NCBI RefSeq assembly: GCF_023276375.1
Contig: NZ_JALLPK010000001.1
Span: forward strand, 2,294,001 to 2,358,000
DNA: 64,000 bases
Reading direction: 5' to 3'
Origin: Halocatena marina
GTDB taxonomy: Archaea > Halobacteriota > Halobacteria > Halobacteriales > Haloarculaceae
The notes below the pieces were generated by a model, which had not been told where the DNA came from, made no database searches, and saw nothing but the letters and a program-made list of their open reading frames with translations. Positions 45,243 to 53,735 of this stretch are shown here, piece by piece. Each line of letters begins with the position of its first letter. The first letter of the stretch is position 1. A program made the translations under genes and the position numbers.

Positions 45243-46043
45243 TCAGCCGACGACGGTGAACAAGATGACGTTGTGTGCGCCGGGGCCGAGACCGACAGCT
45301 GTGACAATAGCGAGGAGCAGATAGCCTTCAGACGGTTCTTCGCGGACGTAATCAGCCATGAGATAGACGACAACGAGGGCGATGAGGATTTTGACGAGAA
45401 CGAATAGCCACACACCGCCGAATTCAATGACGAGTCGCGAGACGGGCGTCTGTTCGCCGAAGCCGAGAAATTCCAGTCCAACAGCCGTCGAGAGACCGTC
45501 GAGAGCGTGTCCGAAGACAACGAGCACGCCCGCCCATCCCGTCAAATCGATCTGCAACGATCGATATCGGTGACCGACAAGCCGAACAACACCAGCGATC
45601 ACGAGCGCTCCCGCGACGGCCACGCTCGGCCAGAACGCGTGAACAGGAGCGTTCCGGAACGCCGTAAGCAGCGCGATTGCGAGCACGCCGGTCAAAGCGA
45701 GCACACCCGTCAGAGCGAGAATACCGGGACAGCTATCGAACGAGAACTGCTCCGGACGGCGATGACCGACCACTGTGATGATCGTCCCCGCGATAACGAA
45801 CATCGTCAGATACACAGTGGGCGCACTGGCCAACGGCACGAACAGTGACGGAATGACGGCCGCCTGTTCGAGGGCGTACAGTCCGGCACCGACGATCATC
45901 CACGGGGCAAGCGCGATGACAACCTGCTCGGTGACCGGTGGACGACGTCGGTAGAGAGCCGCAGCGACCAGTACGCTTGCCGCGAGAACGCCGATAAGAT
46001 ATGGAAGCGGCGGGAGCACGAACCCCTCGGGGAGAACTTGCAT
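45243..46043 (-). CDS. DUF63 polytopic membrane protein
   Basis: 266 residues from the ATG at 46043 (MQVLPEGFVLPPLPYLIGVL). Seven or eight hydrophobic segments; conserved-looking parts are ALAPWMIVGAGLYALEQAA, VVFGHALDGLSTAVGLEFLG and LGPGAHNVILF. These match DUF63, an archaeal membrane family of unknown function in which the polar HALDG segment sits in a helix. Upstream codons to 46172 belong to AT-rich DNA shared with the divergent gene. Confidence 0.88.
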   Translation of the reverse strand: MQVLPEGFVLPPLPYLIGVLAASVLVAAALYRRRPPVTEQVVIALAPWMIVGAGLYALEQAAVIPSLFVPLASAPTVYLTMFVIAGTIITVVGHRRPEQFSFDSCPGILALTGVLALTGVLAIALLTAFRNAPVHAFWPSVAVAGALVIAGVVRLVGHRYRSLQIDLTGWAGVLVVFGHALDGLSTAVGLEFLGFGEQTPVSRLVIEFGGVWLFVLVKILIALVVVYLMADYVREEPSEGYLLLAIVTAVGLGPGAHNVILFTVVG

Positions 46044-46174
46044 CGAACAAACAGTATCACGCACACGACAAAGCCCTACCGACATTGAATGAGAAACCAA
46101 GAGGAGGCAAACTGTGTCAATACGAGTAAATAACAAACAAATTTTTATTTCTGGTATGATTTTGGATAACAAAT

Positions 46175-46465
46175 ATGGATCGAATGTATCGATATCACGC
46201 TATTATATTCAGTCTTGGAGCGGTTGGTTTCCTGCTACGCGCGCACGTTCACTGGGGAGACAATGTTCCGCTTAGCACAGTCTATGGCCAAGTTGCCTTG
46301 TCAATCATCTTTCTCACTGGCGCAATCGAATACGAGTACAAATGGAGAAGAGGAACCGTTCCCCCCCGCTTGCGACGGTTTCTGTTGGGGATTGCAGCTC
46401 TCTGTCTACTGCTCATCGTGTATTCAGTCGTAGTAGACGTAGTACAACCGAATCTCAATTTTTGA
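46175..46465 (+). CDS. Small three-helix membrane protein
   Basis: 96 residues; hydrophobic segments at about 8-22, 38-51 and 67-88. Arg-rich loops KWRRGTVPPRLRRF suggest the second loop is cytoplasmic. No family is recognised. It is divergent from the DUF63 gene, with only about 130 bp of AT-rich DNA between their starts. An alternative start at 46184 (MYRYHA) is possible. Confidence 0.65.
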   Translation: MDRMYRYHAIIFSLGAVGFLLRAHVHWGDNVPLSTVYGQVALSIIFLTGAIEYEYKWRRGTVPPRLRRFLLGIAALCLLLIVYSVVVDVVQPNLNF

Positions 46466-46597
46466 GAAGCGTTGTAACGGATGTTCATGAGCGCCTGTCA
46501 AGGAGTTTCTTGTCTCAGCAACGCCAAGCAGTGGCTGCTCTCCGTGAGACAGATAGGTCCACGAGTATCAGTTGGTTACACGAAGATGAGCACGAAC

Positions 46598-47230
46598 ATG
46601 AATCGCGCTGATTTCGCTGGACGCATCGATCACACCGTTCTCGGGCCAGAAACGACGCTCGCTGACGTCGAGCGGATCGTTCAGCAAGCAGAGCGCTACG
46701 GGATGAACGCCTGCATTCCACCGTGTTACGTCGAAGAGATCGACGCCGACATCACGCTCGCCACGGTCATCGGCTTTCCCCACGGACAGCACGCGCTAGC
46801 GGCAAAACGGGCCGAAGCCGAGCAAGCGTGGCACGACGGAAGCGACGAACTCGACATGGTTCTCAACATTGGTCGCCTGCGTGCAGGAGATGACGAGGCT
46901 GTACAGGCCGACATCGAAACCGTTACTGAAACGGTTACCATCCCAGTGAAAGTCATCATCGAAACCGCACTGCTCAACACCGAGGAAAAACACCGGGCCT
47001 GCGAACTCGCACGAGCGGCGGGGGCCGATTTTGTGAAGACTTCAACCGGGTTTGCAGACGGTGGCGCGACCGTTGCGGACGTCGAGCTCATGAGCGACTA
47101 CCTGCCGGTCAAAGCGAGCGGTGGCGTTGGTACCTACAAAGAAGCGATGGCGATGTTCGATGCCGGTGCAGAGCGCATCGGCGCATCGAGCGGCGTCCAG
47201 ATCGTCGAAGGATATCCTGATTCGGAGTAG
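46598..47230 (+). CDS. deoC: Deoxyribose-phosphate aldolase
   Basis: 210 residues from the ATG at 46598 ([20 protein letters not shown]); an ATG at 46586 is also possible. Class I aldolase motifs: [20 protein letters not shown], the proton-relay Asp in [11 protein letters not shown] (D86), the Schiff-base lysine K147 in [15 protein letters not shown] and K172 in [10 protein letters not shown]. It cleaves deoxyribose-5-phosphate to glyceraldehyde-3-phosphate and acetaldehyde in nucleoside breakdown. The phosphorylase and PfkB genes 2-4 kb away support that pathway. Confidence 0.94.
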   Translation: MNRADFAGRIDHTVLGPETTLADVERIVQQAERYGMNACIPPCYVEEIDADITLATVIGFPHGQHALAAKRAEAEQAWHDGSDELDMVLNIGRLRAGDDEAVQADIETVTETVTIPVKVIIETALLNTEEKHRACELARAAGADFVKTSTGFADGGATVADVELMSDYLPVKASGGVGTYKEAMAMFDAGAERIGASSGVQIVEGYPDSE

Positions 47231-47451
47231 CCCGTCGCTGCGAGGAGACAGAGAATCTCCCTGTTTTCGACTCAGTACCTGTTGCGAACACGCACTGTTC
47301 CATTCCACTGGCTGTCCAGCGATCGTTTTGATGCCATGCGTGCACAGATTGGGCATTGATTGCTTCGTAAGGTCGTCTACCTGCTGAACCACACCATACA
47401 CCAGCATCCGCACGGAAGGTTTAATCCCCTATACCTCATATTTGTTCATGC

Positions 47452-47691
47452 ATGATTGACGAGATACAACGTGCGAACCGGGACACACGTGTCCAGTATG
47501 CGCTCATGCTCGTCTTCGGTACGTTGTGCATCGTCGCCGCGTTCGCACCTCTTCAAGAGTCAATTCGCATCACGACTGTCGGCACCCTGTTTGGGTTCAC
47601 TGCCGGACTCTGGGTTTCACACCTCATCCAAGTGCTTCAGAGCGTCGCTGAAGCCAACGATGACAAGAGCAACACCTCCGCGACAGATTGA
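47452..47691 (+). CDS. Small two-helix membrane protein
   Basis: 79 residues: hydrophobic segments LMLVFGTLCIVAAFAPLQ and TTVGTLFGFTAGLWVSHLIQ, acidic tail. A clear AT-rich promoter-like box (CCTATACCTCATATTTG) lies 30 bp upstream. The next gene starts 3 bp after its stop, so they form a two-gene unit. No family recognised. Confidence 0.65.
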   Translation: MIDEIQRANRDTRVQYALMLVFGTLCIVAAFAPLQESIRITTVGTLFGFTAGLWVSHLIQVLQSVAEANDDKSNTSATD

Positions 47692-47694
47692 ACA

Positions 47695-47961
47695 ATGAGT
47701 CCGCCAGAATCCTCCAGCGATAGTGCCGACACGGTCACCGACTCAAAGATCACTGATGGAATTGCACTTCTCACCGGTGAGGACCCTGCCCTCGGGCCGT
47801 TTCTCCTTGTTGTCGGGATGGTCACCTGCGTGTTCGTCGCAGTCTTCCAGCTCACACTTCCAATCCCGATTGCATACCTACTCAGCGCAGGGGTGCTTTT
47901 CGTTACCGCCCTCAGCATCGGCTTCGCGTTGGTCCTCAACTCGCTCGGACATTTCGAATGA
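47695..47961 (+). CDS. Small two-helix membrane protein
   Basis: 88 residues. A 34-residue acidic Ser/Asp-rich cytoplasmic head precedes two hydrophobic segments, GPFLLVVGMVTCVFVAVFQL and YLLSAGVLFVTALSIGFALV. Starts 3 bp after the preceding membrane protein gene; the two probably act together. Function unknown. Confidence 0.65.
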   Translation: MSPPESSSDSADTVTDSKITDGIALLTGEDPALGPFLLVVGMVTCVFVAVFQLTLPIPIAYLLSAGVLFVTALSIGFALVLNSLGHFE

Positions 47962-48071
47962 GAAACTACCATCACTGACCACGGAGACGAGAGCGATGGC
48001 GATGCTCTTCTCTTCAGGGCAGAGCACACAGATATCACGACAGGGACGCGAGAGGACTAGCACGACTCCAC

Positions 48072-48503
48072 TCAGGGGAGTTCGATGGCACCGATTTGCT
48101 CGAATAGTCCCAACGCGTCGTCGTTGATATATCGTTCTGTGAGTTTTCCATCTTCCAAGTGATCGATGATGATACCTGTTATTTCAATAGAGTTATGAGT
48201 TGGTTCAATATCCATGAATTCACCATCATGGACTGCGCGTGTCGTATACCGGGTGACCACTTTGTCGTTCACAGCAACCATCTCAGATATCTCCATATCA
48301 ATATCTGAGAAGGCATCTCTGAACGTCGCAGCTAATTTCCGATAATCGTCTGGTCCGTGAACCGGCTCATCAACCAGCGGGTTTCGATAGACGAAATCGT
48401 CTGTAACGATGTCAGGAATCAGATCGAGATCCCCACTACTGTGCCATACCTCTCGAACATCTCGACGAACGATGGCCTCGTTGTCCGCAACGTGAGAACT
48501 CAT
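48072..48503 (-). CDS. SnoaL-like ester cyclase/NTF2-fold protein
   Basis: 143 residues from the ATG at 48503 (MSSHVADNEAIVRRDVREVW). It has the SnoaL pattern: VTDDFVYRNPLVDEPVHGPD, AFSDIDMEISEMVAVNDKVV and a late HLEDGKLTERYINDD. The family includes polyketide cyclases and many NTF2-fold proteins of unknown role. The frame continues upstream to 48767 but those residues do not look like protein. It follows the UvrA-paralog gene on the same strand. Confidence 0.8.
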   Translation of the reverse strand: MSSHVADNEAIVRRDVREVWHSSGDLDLIPDIVTDDFVYRNPLVDEPVHGPDDYRKLAATFRDAFSDIDMEISEMVAVNDKVVTRYTTRAVHDGEFMDIEPTHNSIEITGIIIDHLEDGKLTERYINDDALGLFEQIGAIELP

Positions 48504-48827
48504 GCATGATGCCTCCACTGAATCATTGGTTGGGCGAAACAATAAACGAATTGAGTGGTCGATTTGAGTATCGAACCCGATACTACCCTTTGATGAATTT
48601 CCGGTCGGTGTCGCTGATCCGTCCGCTCCTTTCTGACCGAGTTCTCTTGGTCCGACACCGAATTGATCGGCGATAAGCTCGGTGTCCGAAAGATCGTGTC
48701 TCCCAGTGAGACGATAACTTCCATTACGATTCACTTGGCAGATAGGCGAGTTGACTGCGTCGCTCACTCGTGGCCGTGATGGTGAATGCTGAGACGTGCT
48801 GGTATTCTCACTGTGAGATAGACGAAG
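48504..48827. other. Intergenic region, 324 bp
   Basis: Lies between the UvrA-paralog gene and the SnoaL-like gene on the same strand. The frame of the SnoaL gene stays open through most of it, but the translation is low in acidic residues and shows no homology, so a separate promoter for the SnoaL gene is more likely here. No RNA gene seen. Confidence 0.4.
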
Positions 48828-51098
48828 CTACGTCGTTCGAATCGTTTGACGCAAGTACGCACCAGTGAGTGAGTCCTCTGCGTCGAGTAGCTGTCGTGGT
48901 GTGCCTTCAAAGATGACGCTTCCCCCACGCGTGCCACCTTCCGGCCCGATATCGACGACCCAATCGGCGTTTTTCACGATATCCACATTGTGTTCGATCA
49001 CGATCACCGAATTCCCTTCATTTACCAGTCGATTCAGGATCGAGAGCAGTTGCTCTAAGTCGGCCATGTGAAGACCAGTGGTCGGCTCATCGAGCACGTA
49101 GACGCTCCCCGTCTTGTGTAGCTCGTTCGAGAGTTTGATGCGTTGGCATTCGCCCCCCGAAAGCGTCGGTAGCGACTGGCCCAACGTGAGATAGCCCAAG
49201 CCCACGTCGTCGAGTGCTTCGAGCGTTCGTTGCAGCGTCGGTTTCTCGAAGAACGCTACTGCTTCGCTCACCGTCATTTCTAGAACGTCGCTGATAGTTT
49301 CTCCGCGCACGGTGTACCGAAGTACTCCGTCTTTGTACCGCTTTCCTCGACATACCTCACACGTCGACTGTATCGAATCCATGAACGCTAGATCCGTATA
49401 GATGACACCATGACCATCGCATTCCGAACATCCGCCATCCGAATTGAAACTGAAGAGGGATTTACTGACATCGTTTGCTCGGGCGAACCGTTTGCGTATG
49501 TCATCCATCAATCCGGTATACGTAGCAAGAACCGATCGAATCGATGTACTGACTGCCGATTGATCGATGCTGATCGCTTCGGGATGATCCTCCAAAAAAA
49601 CGTCGAGAAGCGTGCTCTTTCCGGCCCCCGCTACTCCTGTGATGACTGTAAGGACACCCGCCGGAATGTCCACAGTAACGTCTTGCAAATTGTATCGTGA
49701 CGCATTGGCAACCGTCATCTGGCCAGTTGGCTGGCGGAACGTCGACTTGATCGGCATTCTATGGTTCATGTGCCGACCTGTGTTCGTATCGGCATCGTAC
49801 AACCCTTCGACAGTCCCTTGGTAGACGATTTCTCCACCGCTCTTGCCGGCATCCGGACCGATATCTACGACGTGGTCTGCTATCTCGATCACGTCAGGAT
49901 CGTGTTCGACGACCAGCACAGTGTTTCCGTCGTCCCGTAACTCTCGTAGTAATTCGTTTACTCCACGAACATCACGGGGGTGCAAGCCGATCGTTGGCTC
50001 GTCGAAAATGTAGGTCATGTCGGTGAGACTGCTCGTAAGATGTTTCACCATCTTGATCCGTTGAGATTCACCCCCCGAGAGCGTCGACGTTTCTCGATTG
50101 AGGGTGAGATACTCGAGTCCAACAGTGCTGAGATGCCGTAAGCGGTCAGTTATTTCTGACACGATCGGAGTGGCAACGGGATCTTCAATATCGACTACGA
50201 CCCCCATGAGTTCGTTCACGTTCATCGCGGCGAGTTGAGCGATGTTGTGATCATTGATCTCGCTGCTCAGTGCATCTTGGTTGAGTCGGGCTCCGTCGCA
50301 CAGCGGGCAGACCCCACGGGATGTGACCCGATCGATGGCCTCGTGGGTTCGGTCGCTCAAAGAGCTGATGTCTCTCTCGATGTACCGCCGTGTGAACGTG
50401 TCAACGAGTCCTTCGTAATTCAGCTCGACAGTCTCGTCATTTACAGAGGACTCGACCACGGTATCACCGTGAATAAGCATCTCATATTCGGCGTCAGTGT
50501 AATTGGCCAATTTCTCGTCGCCGTCAAAGAGGCCCGATGCTGCGTACCTCTGCCACTGTTGGTGTAACGTGGAGAATTGAATTGCGCCCTCATTGAGTGA
50601 CTTCGATGTGTTCAGGAGCTTCTCCAAATCGAGGGTCATCGTTTCGCCGAGACCATCGCATTCAGGACACATGCCTTCGGGTAGGTTGAACGAGAAGGCT
50701 TTGGAGTAGCCAATGTGCGGTGTACCAACCCGTGAGTACAGAAGTCTGAGCAGAGAATAAATATCAGTGATGGTGCCGACTGTCGAGCGTGAATTGCCCT
50801 GAATTGGTTTCTGATCGATGACGACCGCGGCTGAGAGATTCTCAATGGCGTCCGCGTCCGGTTGACCGTAGCTCGGAAGAAAATTCTGGACAAACGTCGA
50901 AAACACCTCGTTCAGCTGCCGTTGTGACTCCGCAGCAATCGTATCAAAGACGAGCGACGACTTGCCCGCTCCCGAAACGCCAGTGAAGACGGTGATTTGT
51001 TGTTTCGGAATTTCGAGTGAAACATTTCGAAGATTGTTCTCTCTGACCCGTGTCAACGCTATACAATCGTTTTGAGAGTTATTTTCCATAGGTTTCAT
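48828..51098 (-). CDS. UvrA paralog without UvrB-binding domain
   Basis: 756 residues, about 190 shorter than repair UvrA. Both ABC ATPases are complete: Walker A GVSGAGKSSLVFDT and GVAGAGKSTLLD; signatures LSGGESQRIKM and LSGGECQRIKLS; Walker B FDEPTIGLHPRD and LDEPTTGLHMADL. Zinc motifs CPECDGLGE, CPLCDGAR, CSECDGHG and CEVCRGKRY are present. RVGTPHIGYSKAFSFN (about residues 123-138) joins segments normally separated by about 130 residues carrying the UvrB-binding domain. This is the layout of UvrA2/DrrC-like proteins linked to drug or DNA-damage tolerance. A second ATG at 51089 is possible. Confidence 0.88.
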   Translation of the reverse strand: MKPMENNSQNDCIALTRVRENNLRNVSLEIPKQQITVFTGVSGAGKSSLVFDTIAAESQRQLNEVFSTFVQNFLPSYGQPDADAIENLSAAVVIDQKPIQGNSRSTVGTITDIYSLLRLLYSRVGTPHIGYSKAFSFNLPEGMCPECDGLGETMTLDLEKLLNTSKSLNEGAIQFSTLHQQWQRYAASGLFDGDEKLANYTDAEYEMLIHGDTVVESSVNDETVELNYEGLVDTFTRRYIERDISSLSDRTHEAIDRVTSRGVCPLCDGARLNQDALSSEINDHNIAQLAAMNVNELMGVVVDIEDPVATPIVSEITDRLRHLSTVGLEYLTLNRETSTLSGGESQRIKMVKHLTSSLTDMTYIFDEPTIGLHPRDVRGVNELLRELRDDGNTVLVVEHDPDVIEIADHVVDIGPDAGKSGGEIVYQGTVEGLYDADTNTGRHMNHRMPIKSTFRQPTGQMTVANASRYNLQDVTVDIPAGVLTVITGVAGAGKSTLLDVFLEDHPEAISIDQSAVSTSIRSVLATYTGLMDDIRKRFARANDVSKSLFSFNSDGGCSECDGHGVIYTDLAFMDSIQSTCEVCRGKRYKDGVLRYTVRGETISDVLEMTVSEAVAFFEKPTLQRTLEALDDVGLGYLTLGQSLPTLSGGECQRIKLSNELHKTGSVYVLDEPTTGLHMADLEQLLSILNRLVNEGNSVIVIEHNVDIVKNADWVVDIGPEGGTRGGSVIFEGTPRQLLDAEDSLTGAYLRQTIRTT

Positions 51099-51470
51099 TG
51101 GTGGTTTTTAATTGAGTAACACCAACATCGTTCGCCGATCCGTACTTATGACTGTGAACGACAATCCAAATAATGTTTACGATTGGGTATGTTAGGGTTA
51201 TACCATGGTAGCACAAACACATGATTATAGCTTTTAGAGCAGTTGTACTGTGTATTCTCTGATTGCTAATAAATAGGTAATTATTCAGATAAAATACGCT
51301 ATCGATCACATACCCACCCAAATCAGTTCTGAGACAGTATCCGGTATTCGTCGAACCACATTTCGTATTGTGTTACAGTAGCGACTTGACTACCATCGGG
51401 ATTAGGCCCACTTGGATTTGGTATACGGGGATCATCGTCCGCGCCGACTCCGGCAACCAAACCGGAGGAG
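51099..51470. other. AT-rich intergenic region between divergent uvrA-like and bio genes
   Basis: 372 bp. The half next to the uvrA-like gene is AT-rich with several TATA-like elements (51170-51310). The half next to bioB is GC-richer and ends in a perfect Shine-Dalgarno sequence. No ORF or RNA gene recognised. A biotin-protein-ligase operator was looked for, but no convincing inverted repeat was found. Confidence 0.5.
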
Positions 51471-51474
51471 GTGA
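51466..51474 (+). promoter_or_regulatory. Perfect Shine-Dalgarno sequence upstream of bioB
   Basis: AGGAGGTGA, a nine-base match to the archaeal 16S rRNA 3' end. It lies 6 bp before an ATG at 51481 that is out of frame with bioB, and 32 bp before the probable bioB start. Strong SD sites are unusual at the first gene of a haloarchaeal operon, where leaderless transcripts prevail. Confidence 0.8.
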
Positions 51475-51480
51475 ACATTT

Positions 51481-51537
51481 ATGCACCGTCAACCGGTCCT
51501 TTGGGTGTGGTTTACGAGACTGGCAACCGGACGGTAG
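51481..51537 (+). CDS. Possible 18-residue leader peptide overlapping bioB
   Basis: ATG at 51481 follows an ideal SD by 6 bp and opens MHRQPVLWVWFTRLATGR, then TAG at 51535. The frame is +1 to bioB and overlaps its first ten codons. It could be a translated leader that couples or attenuates bioB, or a chance ORF near a relic SD. No other support is available from one sequence. Confidence 0.35.
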   Translation: MHRQPVLWVWFTRLATGR

Positions 51538-52616
51538 ACGACGCTGTAACCCGCGTCCTCGATGGTGAGTCGCTCGATCGGACAGACGGTCTCGCGTTGC
51601 TCGCTCAGCCGGTCGAAGCGATCGCAGCAGGGGCCGACCTCGTCCGTTCTCGTTTCAGTGACGGGACGGTCGACGCCTGTAGCATTGTGAACGCCAAGGC
51701 TGGTGACTGCGCTGAGGACTGTGGTTTCTGCGCGCAGTCGGTTCATTTCGACACCGGCATCGACACGTACGGCTTTCTCGATCCCGAGGAAATCCTCGCG
51801 GCAGCACAGCGCGCCGAACGCGACGGCGCACAGCGATTTGGAATCGTCGTTGCGGAAAAAGGAGTTAGTAAGGACCGACGGCCCGACGAGTGGGACCGTG
51901 TCATCCGAGCGATTCGGTTGGTGCGGGACGAAACGAGCGTGGAAGTTGATGCAAGTCTCGGTATTCTCACACGAGAGGAAGCGGCGATCCTCGCGGCCGA
52001 AGGAATCAATCATTACAATCATAACATCGAGACTTCTCCGCGGTATTTCCCCGAAATCGTCGACACGCACTCGTTCGAGGACCGAGTTCAGACCCTCCGT
52101 GTTGCGAAAGAAGCTGGGATGGATCTCTGTGCGGGTGTTATCCTCGGGATGGGTGAAACGCCAGCCGATCGGGTCGAGGCTGCCTGTGCGCTGCAAGAGA
52201 TCGGCGTCTCCTCGCTCCCAGTGAACATTCTCAATCCCGTTGCTGGAACACCACTCGGCGAGCACGAGACTGCACTCATCTCAACACAGGATCTCATCAA
52301 GACGATCGCTGTGTACAGATTTCTTCACCCGCACGCGCGTGTCCGGCTCACGGGCGGGCGTGAAGTGAACCTTGCACCGAACGAACAGCACCTCCCGTTC
52401 GAGGCGGGAGCCGACGGAATTCTCACTGGTGATTATCTCACCACCGAGGGACAGTCCCCGGGTGAAGATATCCAGATTATAGAGCGGGCAGGGCTCGAAC
52501 CCAACCGCACTGTCAACGACTTCGAACCAGATGCGGTGAAAGCACGCCAAGAGGCGTCTCCTGCCGTCGAGACCGCCGCGGGAACAGCGACAAGCACCGC
52601 AGAACCCGACGACTGA
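51507..52616 (+). CDS. bioB: Biotin synthase
   Basis: Radical-SAM enzyme that inserts sulfur into dethiobiotin. 369 residues from the GTG at 51507 (VYETGNRTVDDAVTRVLDGE), the usual start of haloarchaeal BioB; the frame is open to a GTG at 51471. The Fe4S4 motif reads KAGDCAEDCGFCAQS (C-x3-C-x2-C). Other family segments: GINHYNHNIETSPRYFPEI, GVILGMGETPADRVE and LPVNILNPVAGTPLGEHE. The last two end with the Arg-bearing RLTGGREVNL that binds the Fe2S2 cluster. First gene of a four-gene biotin operon. Confidence 0.95.
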   Translation: MVYETGNRTVDDAVTRVLDGESLDRTDGLALLAQPVEAIAAGADLVRSRFSDGTVDACSIVNAKAGDCAEDCGFCAQSVHFDTGIDTYGFLDPEEILAAAQRAERDGAQRFGIVVAEKGVSKDRRPDEWDRVIRAIRLVRDETSVEVDASLGILTREEAAILAAEGINHYNHNIETSPRYFPEIVDTHSFEDRVQTLRVAKEAGMDLCAGVILGMGETPADRVEAACALQEIGVSSLPVNILNPVAGTPLGEHETALISTQDLIKTIAVYRFLHPHARVRLTGGREVNLAPNEQHLPFEAGADGILTGDYLTTEGQSPGEDIQIIERAGLEPNRTVNDFEPDAVKARQEASPAVETAAGTATSTAEPDD

Positions 52617-52669
52617 TTCGATCGGGGCCGACTGATTTCACTTTCGAACAACGAAACACAGACAATACA

Positions 52670-53713
52670 ATGGACGACATCAACGTAGCGGTACTGGGTA
52701 CAGGTGGTATTGGACGACGGGCACTCGATGTTTCGACGCACAAAGACTGGTTCAGACCGGTTGCGGCGTGCGATCGACACGGGATTGCGCTCGATCATAC
52801 TGGACTTGACGTTGCCGAACTCCTCGATGCAACAGAGGGAAACGTCGCAAGCGAATCACAGACGAGAACCGACGGCGGGAGTGCGATCAAACAGACTGGG
52901 AAAAAGCGAGGTGTCGCTGCTTCGACACAGGCACGGAGTACTGAGACGCCGATCGATGACGTGATTGCAGAGAGCGATGAGATCGATGCAGTGCTCATCG
53001 CGCTGCCGAATCTCGAACACGACTTCATCCCACGCATCGCAGAGCGGTTCGCTGATGCCGGATACGAGGGTGTTCTGGTTGACGTACTGAAACGCTCGCG
53101 TGTAATTGGAATGCTCGATGAGCGCGAGGAGCGTCTCATCGATTCGGGAATCACATTCATCTGTGGTGCGGGTGCGACGCCGGGGGTTCTCACCGGTGCA
53201 GCCGCCCTCGCCGCCCAGTCGTTTGTAACTGTTGAATCAGTCGACATATGGTGGGGTGTCGGCCTCAAATCTGGATACGAAGACAATCGCGGGACCGTGA
53301 GAGAAGACATTGCACACCTCGATGGCTACGACATCGAGACGGCGCGTAACATGACGGACGAAGAGATCGAGCAAGTGATTGACGAACACGACGGCGTCAT
53401 CGAGTTCACAGACATGGAGCACGCAGACGACGTGTTACTCGAACGCGCAGGTATTTGTGATGCGGCTGATGTCTCGGTTGGCGGGATCCTTGATGTTCGC
53501 AACGACGAGAAACCCACGACGACGACGGTCAGTGTCACTGGAACAACATTCGACGGTGAGCGCGCAACCAACACGTTCGAACTCGGGGACGCAACGAGTA
53601 TGGCGGCAAACGTGAACGGTCCAGCACTTGGGTATCTGAAACGAGGCGTGCAGATGAATCAAAATGAGGTGTACGGTGTATTCGGTCCGGCAGAACTACT
53701 GCCAGGATTTTAA
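52670..53713 (+). CDS. bioU: BioU-like suicide oxidoreductase for biotin synthesis
   Basis: 347 residues, saccharopine-dehydrogenase-like. NAD(P)-binding Rossmann start VAVLGTGGIGRRALDV, then DAVLIALPNLEHDFIPRIAE, VLVDVLKRSRVIGMLDERE and CGAGATPGVLTGAAALAAQS. It lies between bioB and bioF, where bioA would be expected. In cyanobacteria a dehydrogenase of this kind, BioU, replaces BioA: it donates the epsilon-amino group of one lysine (Lys124) to 8-amino-7-oxononanoate. K141 in VDVLKRSR is a candidate for that lysine by position. Assignment rests on fold, gene order and the missing bioA; homologues in haloarchaea were reported. Confidence 0.8.
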   Translation: MDDINVAVLGTGGIGRRALDVSTHKDWFRPVAACDRHGIALDHTGLDVAELLDATEGNVASESQTRTDGGSAIKQTGKKRGVAASTQARSTETPIDDVIAESDEIDAVLIALPNLEHDFIPRIAERFADAGYEGVLVDVLKRSRVIGMLDEREERLIDSGITFICGAGATPGVLTGAAALAAQSFVTVESVDIWWGVGLKSGYEDNRGTVREDIAHLDGYDIETARNMTDEEIEQVIDEHDGVIEFTDMEHADDVLLERAGICDAADVSVGGILDVRNDEKPTTTTVSVTGTTFDGERATNTFELGDATSMAANVNGPALGYLKRGVQMNQNEVYGVFGPAELLPGF

Positions 53714-53735
53714 ACGAAATGGTTGGGATAACGAG

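Noticed and set aside
48504..48767. N-terminal extension of the SnoaL-like gene
   Set aside because: The frame is open but residues lack the family start and acidic bias; ATG 48503 gives a normal-length protein.
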